64,000 bases of DNA from positions 682,001 to 746,000 of the forward strand of contig JANTUC010000006.1 of assembly GCA_026873275.1 (NCBI GenBank), given 5' to 3'. Source of the DNA: Pseudopithomyces maydicus (Eukaryota > Ascomycota > Dothideomycetes > Pleosporales > Didymosphaeriaceae). The translations under genes and the position numbers were made by a program. Positions within the stretch are counted from its first letter, which is position 1. Each line of letters begins with the position of its first letter. This document shows, piece by piece, positions 57,594 through 64,000 of this stretch. Below the pieces are notes generated by a model. It was not told the origin of the DNA. It ran no database searches and was given only the letters and a program-made list of their open reading frames with translations.

Positions 57594-58422
57594 ATGTCTG
57601 GAGACAGGTCACAGGTTTTGCGCGAGCACAATGTCATTCCCGATGTACTACCAGAGGGAACTTCATTGTCACATAGCCTAAAGGTCGTATTTCCAGAAGC
57701 GACTCTCGATACGCCTGGGAAAGAGCTTGGTAGAGAGGAAACTCAGCCAGAGCCGAAGCTTTACATAGACCCAGTCGTACGTTTTTTATACCCAATTTTC
57801 CTAGCTGATAACGCACCCGCTAACAATTCGCAGCCACAAGAGAAGCACACAGACTATATCCTTCTTCTCACCGACCCTGTACGTGCTTTCCAACTACAAT
57901 CTAACAACTGATCGGATCTGCCTCAAACCGCCCTGTCCTCAGCCTCCTGACAAGTCCCCAGGACCTCATGGCCAACAACGACACCAACTTCGGCCAAGTC
58001 CGCCACTGGCTCACAACCAACGTCTCCGTCAAACCCGACGGTGAACTCGCCATCTACCCTGCCCCCCAATACAACATCTCGCCGTACATTGGCCCCGCCC
58101 CCTCCCTAACTACCTCTACCACCGCCCCCACCGCTACGTGTTCATCTTAGCTCGTCCCTCCGTCGACGGACAGATCTCCGTGTCGGCCGAGGACCTGCAA
58201 AAGCTGCAGGAGCCTTATACAGCGGCGTTCAAAGGTGCGCAGAAGGGGGATGTGCAGGACTTGAAGGATCGGTGGGGGTTCAATGCGCAGAAGTTTTGTG
58301 AGTTGAAGGGGTTGACGGTTGAGGCTGCGACGTTTATGAGGGTTGCGGGGACGATGAAGAGTGCGGCGGCGAATATGGCGATGTCGGGGCAAGCGATTGC
58401 TGATAAGGCGTTGGGTAGGTAA
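57594..58422 (+). CDS. Phosphatidylethanolamine-binding protein (PEBP) family gene, frame broken once
   Basis: Exons 57594-57776, 57834-57878 and 57962-58422. The first part (NVIPDVLPEGTSLSHSLKVVFP) leads to the PEBP core: YILLLTDPDLMANN, VRHWLTTNVSV, YIGPAPS and HRYVFILARP, in the family order (DPD-x-HW ... GP-P ... HRYVF). There is no signal peptide, so it is probably cytosolic, though related fungal proteins can be exported. The frame fails between YIGPAP and HRYVF: one additional C in one of the C runs between 58093 and 58129 restores it. No GT donor exists in that stretch. Downstream sequence ends in an Ala/Met-rich helix (AANMAMSGQAIADKALGR). The function of fungal PEBPs is generally carboxypeptidase inhibition or lipid or small-ligand binding. 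Confidence 0.75.
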
Positions 58423-59101
58423 TTATGCGCAAGGAGTTAATGTGGATGGCTTGGAGGGTTTCTAGGGACAGAATCATAGAATCATGTCTCTTCAATAAGG
58501 AGTTCACAAATCAGCTCTTTTGTTGTTACATTGCAGGATTAATTCATTGATTGAAAACAGTCGTGTTGCACTTCACCGTAAGATGTTATTGGTGAATGGC
58601 ATAATTTTGTTATCACGTAAATTCATCAATACTCTAAGTTAAATTTTCACCTTTGAACCTGGATTGAGGTTTGGGTGTACTTATTACTATTGATGGAACA
58701 TTCAAGAGGGTAACACACAGATTTAATTATCTCTTTCTCATCTACTCTGAAGCTCCTTAAATCGTCTTTCTAGATGCATATCATAGCCTCTAGATTTCCA
58801 AAGAGATCCAAATGGCTCTTAATATTCGGCCAACTGCAATCTTCTCCCAATATTCCGTCTTATAACATCGCGTTGGTCGTCGTTGGGCTCATCCTCCTCC
58901 TTCGCCTTCAGTGCGCTCAGAAGCATACCGGCGTCGAAGAAGCCATCTAAGAGATAAGGAATCAGCAAATGAAATAATAATGAGAAGATGAGACAAGAAC
59001 GTGAAGTGTGTACAGTCTGAAAATATATCTGAACAACATATATGGTATATGCGTAAAGGGTGACGTGATAGGAATGTGTTAAATGAGAGAGGGTATCGGG
59101 T
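58423..59101. other. Intergenic region between convergent genes
   Basis: About 680 bp, A+T-rich, between the 3' ends of the PEBP and carnitine acetyltransferase genes. No gene seen. Confidence 0.6.
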
Positions 59102-61770
59102 TTAAGTGGAGCAGAAAGTGTTTGGATACAGCTGTCTTACGATTGCCTTCGTACACTTCCGCGTCTTAAACGTCTTGATTGGCGGCCGACGCGGAGAGCT
59201 CACATGAACAGTCGTAAGGGGTTTGAAAGGAGGTGATTGGGGCGGGGTAAGCGGTGCAGCGGGACGCAATGTGATATTTGTGAAAGGCTGAACTTCTGGG
59301 TAATGACGAGAGGAAAAGGAGTCCCTACATCCACCAAGACCATCGTCGTCGCTTTCGGTACTCGCCTCTTCGGGCGGTGGAGCCTGTGGTTTACCGTCAC
59401 TCGTAACCATGCGGCCGCGGCTCTTAACTCGCGATGCTTTCGGTCGATGGTGATCTTCGGCCTCGCGGGCGCGCGAGAGGGTTTTATCGGCGGAAGTGCC
59501 ACGGCGCTTCAGTTGCCGTAGAAGCTTGCGGATCTCAAGAAAGTAGGATTCAAGAGCGTCGATAAATCGTGATGTTTGTCTGTGTTTGGATGAGGCGCAG
59601 ATGGAGATGCTACCATCTTTGATGATGTATCCGATACCAAAGCCCTCGCCAGAGGTAGGACCGAATCCAAATTGCCTCAGCGAGGGGTTACCACAGTTTG
59701 ATGTTGATAGAATCGTATTGTTGAGTTTGTCCCACCCGGCGTCTGCAAACAGAGATGGCATGGAATGTTGGACTGGGGCAGGGGGAGAGCTATTGATCGA
59801 CCCGGTTTCCGATAGCACGGACGAGCGCTTCGGTGAGCCTACTGTAGAATTGACTGCATCCGGGCTTGAAGGGCGTGTCGAATCCCATCCATCACTGCTC
59901 GCCATTTCGGCACCATCTTCGTCTATAGCACGTTGCCAGATACAATACAAAGCGTACAAGTGCCTGTCGGGGCCTTGTGCCTTAGCACAGTCCTTGGTCG
60001 TGGCTGTGTGCTTCTGACACGCCTTTCGCAGAGCGTCGATCTTGACAGCCGCAGGATTTTCGCCCCAAAAAGTCTTTACAAAATCTGCAGACTCATTGGA
60101 AACGGAGCGGATTGCTTCTGTTCGTCCGTGGTAGAAGAATTTGGTCATCGCGGGTTCATACACGCATTCCATTCTGCCGTACAAGCCGTAGTATGCAGCT
60201 TGGAACGCCATTTGCACAAAGGCATCTGGAGAGAAACCCATGGACGTCATGAAGTTTTTTCCATAATGCGGAAACTCGAGTGTTGCAAACTCGTTCTGCT
60301 GGATGAGGTCTGCCAGTCGTGTCTCGGCGAAGCGGAGAGCAGTGCTAAGCTCAGGGACCATGTCCCACTCCAGCTTATGCGGACTAGTCTGAACATCACC
60401 GAAGCTGTCAGGGTCTCGCTTGGCCGGGTCAGGACTGGTGGATGCCCATAAGCTGGGTGCATTTCCGTTTATGGTCCTCGCGAATCGAAGTATGGTGTCC
60501 GTGTAGACGTCGGACGCAAAACGAAGTACGGTATGACCATCAACTCCAGTGTGTTCGAAGTTAATCCCTGCACTTCCATTCTTGCATACGATAATCTGGA
60601 GCTTATCGTACCAGCGGTTTGTACAGGTACCAACTTGTACGCCCTGCTCAACTTTGCTTGAACCGCAAAGCATGTTCATGCAGAGATCTGCACCAGTCTG
60701 CGGTTCTGTGTAATCAAGACAAAGGATAAATAGAGCAGAGTCAACGATATTCAGGCAGTCTGAGTTGTTTGAACCTTCCTCTCGGTGCAACACATCTCTT
60801 AGGCCTGACCAAACCTTGCGGTTCTCGGTGCTAAGTACGCCCAAAGCACCCTTTGCAGCCTCACGAATAGGAATCTTGGAGGCGTCATCAACTATGACGG
60901 ATAGGTTGAGTGAAATATCCCTCTCGGTCATGATGAGGTCGGAATTGTCGTCGAGAACATCGAACCAATAAAATTGGCCATGGGAGAGGACAACAATATG
61001 TTTCGACGTGGGGTCCTGACCTATCTGACATCCGTGCTCGGTTGGGATTCTAGCTGTGCCAAAAAGTCGCGAATACTGATACATGCAGAGTGGCTGTCCG
61101 CGAACAGTATCAGGTGGGAGCTCCTCTCTCCGAACAGCACGCACAAAGGAAAGTGCCGAGACTACCAACGAAGCTGCACGTGTGACTTGATTGTTCCGAG
61201 CTGGGGTGGGATCGTCCTCCAGTAGGAAAAACGGATTTAGATTAAGCACCACTGGGTTGTCAAAATTTAGATACGAGTCGTACCCTAATCGCAGGTCAGC
61301 GCGTGTCTCGTGTTTGGGTAGTCTACAATTAGAGTCAACGTGGCAGGGAGACACTCACAAAACTGCTCGATATAATTGGCTTTGCCATTAGCATATTTCT
61401 TCAGCTTTTCTTGCAGTGCAGGACCATCTGACTTCATGAATTCTCGAATAGCGTGGAGTGTGTCATTGTGCTCCTTTGGGGTCTGCAAAGGCTCGAGGGC
61501 GGTGAGATATTTCTTGCTTGAGCTTTCGAGATCGGGAATCGGAAGCTTAGGTAGCTTATCTTGGTGGGCGAAAGTGATGCCTGGCCTCGAGTTTGGGTTT
61601 GTGTGGTGGCCAAGAGGGTCTCTAGCTTCTGAAGGGAAAGATGCCTGGCTTTCTTTTGCTGAAGCCTCGGAGCGTACGGAACCGTTCACTTCGGAAGTGG
61701 ACATGGTGAGGGTGGCGGTTGCCAGGGTACTGTTCAGTGAGGCAGGCTGGGTGAAGGTTCGAGCTGCCAT
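59102..61770 (-). CDS. YAT2: Carnitine O-acetyltransferase, YAT2-like
   Basis: Transfers acetyl groups between CoA and carnitine, supporting movement of acetyl units on acetate or fatty acids. Exon 1 (61770-61359) and exon 2 (61284-59102) give 864 aa. Splicing across a 74-bp GTGAGT...GATTAG intron restores FWYDSYLNFDNPVVLNLNPFF, the substrate-entry block of this family. The catalytic His is in FEHTGVDGHTVLRF. Other conserved blocks are PLCMYQYSRLFGTARIP and MAFQAAYYGLYGR. There is no PTS1 at the C-terminus (ends FCST) and no strong mitochondrial presequence, consistent with the cytosolic YAT2 type. The C-terminal 200 residues are a Ser/Pro-rich extension beyond the transferase fold. Confidence 0.9.
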
Positions 61771-62968
61771 GGTTCAGAGGGGTCAGTTAAGCGTACAGAG
61801 GCGAGATGCAAGTGCTGATGGATAGTAACCGCAAGGCGCTGCGGTAGAAATAGTGACAGTCTTGGAGACAGTAGGCTGGCATTGGGTTGCAGCGGTCATC
61901 AAAGGGCGAAGGGTCAGACAGCAGGAGCTGGAGGGCAGTCGAGGTATTATAATGGGATGGACGAAAGGGGAAAGTCAGGGTGGGATGCGGCAGGCTCCTA
62001 GAGCATGTGAAGCGGACTTACTTGATAGTGCTGAGCCGATGCAGGCCACAAGCGGGCTCTATCCGCGGTGGACGTGATGCTGGGCGTGCACAGGTGGGAC
62101 TAGGACGCGTCAACGTGATAGCACCTACCTAAGCCAGGACGGACCGCTGTGGCTCGACTTCGGGGGGACTGAGGATGGGAAGCCGGAAAAACACAGCCGC
62201 TTGGGGGTGTGGGACGGAATGACAGCAGACAATCTCGGCCAGGAGGATGGGCTTCTTGGGGAAGGAAAACGCCGAGGTGGATAGCTCTCCGTTGCTACGG
62301 GCGGGCGGAAGCATTGCAGCAGGGCAGCAGGGCAACGAAGACTGCGAAGAGAGGACGGCGGGAACGGGGCCGGCTAATTGGACATGGGCTCAGGCGTCTG
62401 GGGAGAGATAGGGCTGGACTGGACTGGGCTGGGCTTGAGACAGCACGTAGCACGTAGCACGTAGCACGTAGACGGCAGGCAGAGGGTTGCAGAGTCATGG
62501 CGGGCGGGGTGTGGAGCGTGGAGCGTGGAGCATGCGCCTACCGACTGTCCATTTCCATTGTCCATGGAACAGCTGGGCAGCTGAGCCAGCAGCATCCATG
62601 GGCGGCGGCAGCACCTGAGACTGCCCATCACCACCAGCACGGCGGCAGCGCCACAGCGCCGGCAGCTGCAGCCGGACGGCGGGGGGGCATGTGCCCTGAC
62701 AAGAGGCGAACGTGCGGGGCGTCTGGGCTTGTTGGAGGCTGTCCATCTGTCGCCCGTCACAGGCTCGGTCACGGTGACGTCTGGCGCGGGGCAAGGGAAG
62801 GTTAGTCAGCCCGTTGGCGCGTCGGCCGTCGCGTGTTCGCTGCACCCGCGGGCGCTGGCCTGCACGGCGCTCTCTGGCGCTGCCGTCGAACCTGGAACTG
62901 GGCATCCACCCACCGCAGAGCCGCTGCTGCGTGCAAAGAATGGCCCTGACCCCGGCCCTGCACCACCC
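61771..62968. promoter_or_regulatory. Divergent intergenic region of YAT2 and RAD57
   Basis: A 1.2-kb head-to-head region with high GC. It contains an exact 7-bp tandem repeat (listed). Arg/Pro-rich frames on both strands overlap and are not supported as genes. Confidence 0.55.
62444..62471. repeat. Tandem repeat, CACGTAG heptamer, four exact copies
   Basis: Twenty-eight bases made of four identical heptamers, each containing a CACGT core of the type bound by bHLH factors. It lies 500 bp before the RAD57 start. Confidence 0.85.
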
Positions 62969-64000
62969 ATGACCGACCTGCTGCACGTCTTGCCGGACTT
63001 CGACACCACCGCCTATGCCCACCTGCTGCCTTCGCTCGACAAGGCGCTGATCTCGACGAACGACCTCGTCACCCTCGCGCCCGCCCATGTAGCGAAGCGC
63101 GCCCAGGTGCCTGCCGGGGAGCTGCGCAAGCTGGCCGACCACGTCGTGCGCCAGCTGCACCGGCACCTCGGCTTCGGCCATGAGGAACCTCTCCCCAACA
63201 GCCCCGGCAGCGCCTTTCTGTCGCCGTCTGGACATGCTCCCGTCCAGCCCGAATGTCTAAGCACCTTGGATGTCGGCCTCGACCAAGCCCTATTGGGCGG
63301 CTTTCGTCCTGGCTACCTGGTCGAGGTAGCTGGTGAGAGGTACGAGCCACCGTCTTCAAATAGCCTATCTGTCTTGCACAAGTGCTGACCATTGCCAGCG
63401 GTGCCGGGAAAACGCAATTGCTTCTTACGCTCTTGCTTGCATCACAGCTGCCCGCACCCCACGGCCTATCTAAATCGGCTGTGTACATCTCCACAGAAGC
63501 ACCCCTCGCCACCAATCGTCTCACCCAGTTGCTCTCCGCACACCCGCTGCTGTCCTCCCTTCCACCAAAAGAGAAGCCGTCGCTCTCGCGCATCCTGAGC
63601 ATCCAGACCCCCGACCTCGAGACCCAGGAACACATATTGCGTTACCAGCTGCCCGTTGCCATCAAGAAGCACAATGTGGGTCTCGTCGTGCTCGACTCGG
63701 TCGCTGCCAACTACCGCGCCGAATTCGACAAGTCTGGCCCGGGGGAGGGAGCCGCGTCCATGGCAAGGAGAGGCACCCAGCTAATCCAGCTTGGCGCATT
63801 GCTGCGCCATCTGGCTCGTACAGAAGGCATTGTAGTTGTTGTTGCCAATCAGGTCGCCGATCGTTTCTCTAGACCTGCCAATGTCGTTTCTCGTGTGCCT
63901 TCGAGGTCTAGTAGCCAAAATACCCCTGGGAACGACCGCCAACAAACCCCGCAGCCATGGCCGAATCACCCCGCCTCGCAGATAAATGACCAGGCCATGC
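62969..64000 (+). CDS. RAD57: DNA repair protein Rad57 (RecA/Rad51 paralogue), 3' truncated
   Basis: A nuclear recombination mediator that, with Rad55, stabilises Rad51 filaments. Exon 1 (62969-63339) and exon 2 (63399 to the window end) join across a 59-bp intron with a GTGCTGAC branch. The splice falls inside the Walker A motif, GESGAGKT (residues 122-129), completing Ser124. The N-terminal region is the helical DNA-binding part (DLVTLAPAHVAKRAQV). After Walker A come AVYISTEAPLATNRL (the typical Rad57/XRCC3 signature), Walker B VGLVVLDSVAANYRAEF and VVVVANQVADRF. The frame is still open at the window edge, so the C-terminal strands are missing. Confidence 0.9.

Overview
The window is nuclear DNA from a filamentous ascomycete (Pezizomycotina, most likely a Dothideomycete, though sequence alone cannot fix the class). 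The evidence is many short spliceosomal introns (about 45-135 bp) with GTAAGT/GTATGT donors and CTRAY-type branch sites, fungus-only families (Zn2Cys6 regulators, AA13 LPMO, PX-associated protein, secreted lipoxygenase) and a mix of conserved and lineage-specific genes. I rebuilt exons by hand from splice sites, reading-frame continuity and remembered family motifs. No database search was run.

Layout. 1-2816: 3' part of an armadillo-repeat protein (GID5/ARMC8-like). 4380-6886 (-): a Zn2Cys6 regulator spread over about nine small exons. 9197-9829 (+): a four-exon gene for a 152-aa secreted six-cysteine protein. 10560-16125 (-): COPII scaffold Sec16, divergent from a NEO1-type P4-ATPase at 16753-20655 (+). 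20656-25842: gene-poor, rich in short tandem repeats, upstream of an Spt23/Mga2-like regulator (25843-27696, +). 29704-31642 (-): mitochondrial ClpX/Mcx1, divergent from glycogen branching enzyme (32017-34376, +). Then GPI13 (34807-37987, +) and an unrecognised 517-aa protein (38678-40231, +). A starch locus follows: AA13 LPMO-CBM20 (40818-42349, -) and GH13 alpha-amylase-CBM20 (43442-45380, +), head to head over a 1.1-kb shared promoter, then a regulator-like protein without a zinc cluster (45865-47670, +). Next come an unknown membrane-anchored protein (48181-50126, +), a PX-associated protein (52059-54296, -), a secreted lipoxygenase (55050-56987, +), a PEBP-family gene (57594-58422, +), a YAT2-like carnitine acetyltransferase (59102-61770, -) and the 5' part of RAD57 (62969-end, +).

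Functional threads. The LPMO and amylase should work together on raw starch outside the cell; their CBM20 modules are strikingly alike. Branching enzyme supplies the glycogen counterpart inside the cell. Sec16, Neo1 and Gpi13 belong to the early secretory and membrane system.

Two sequence-level patterns stand out. Four otherwise intact reading frames (Sec16 twice, the membrane protein, the PEBP gene) are each broken by an apparent one-base deficit at a short G/C run, which looks more like base-calling error than gene decay. Two neighbouring divergent genes (ClpX and branching enzyme) each seem to need a GC-AG intron.
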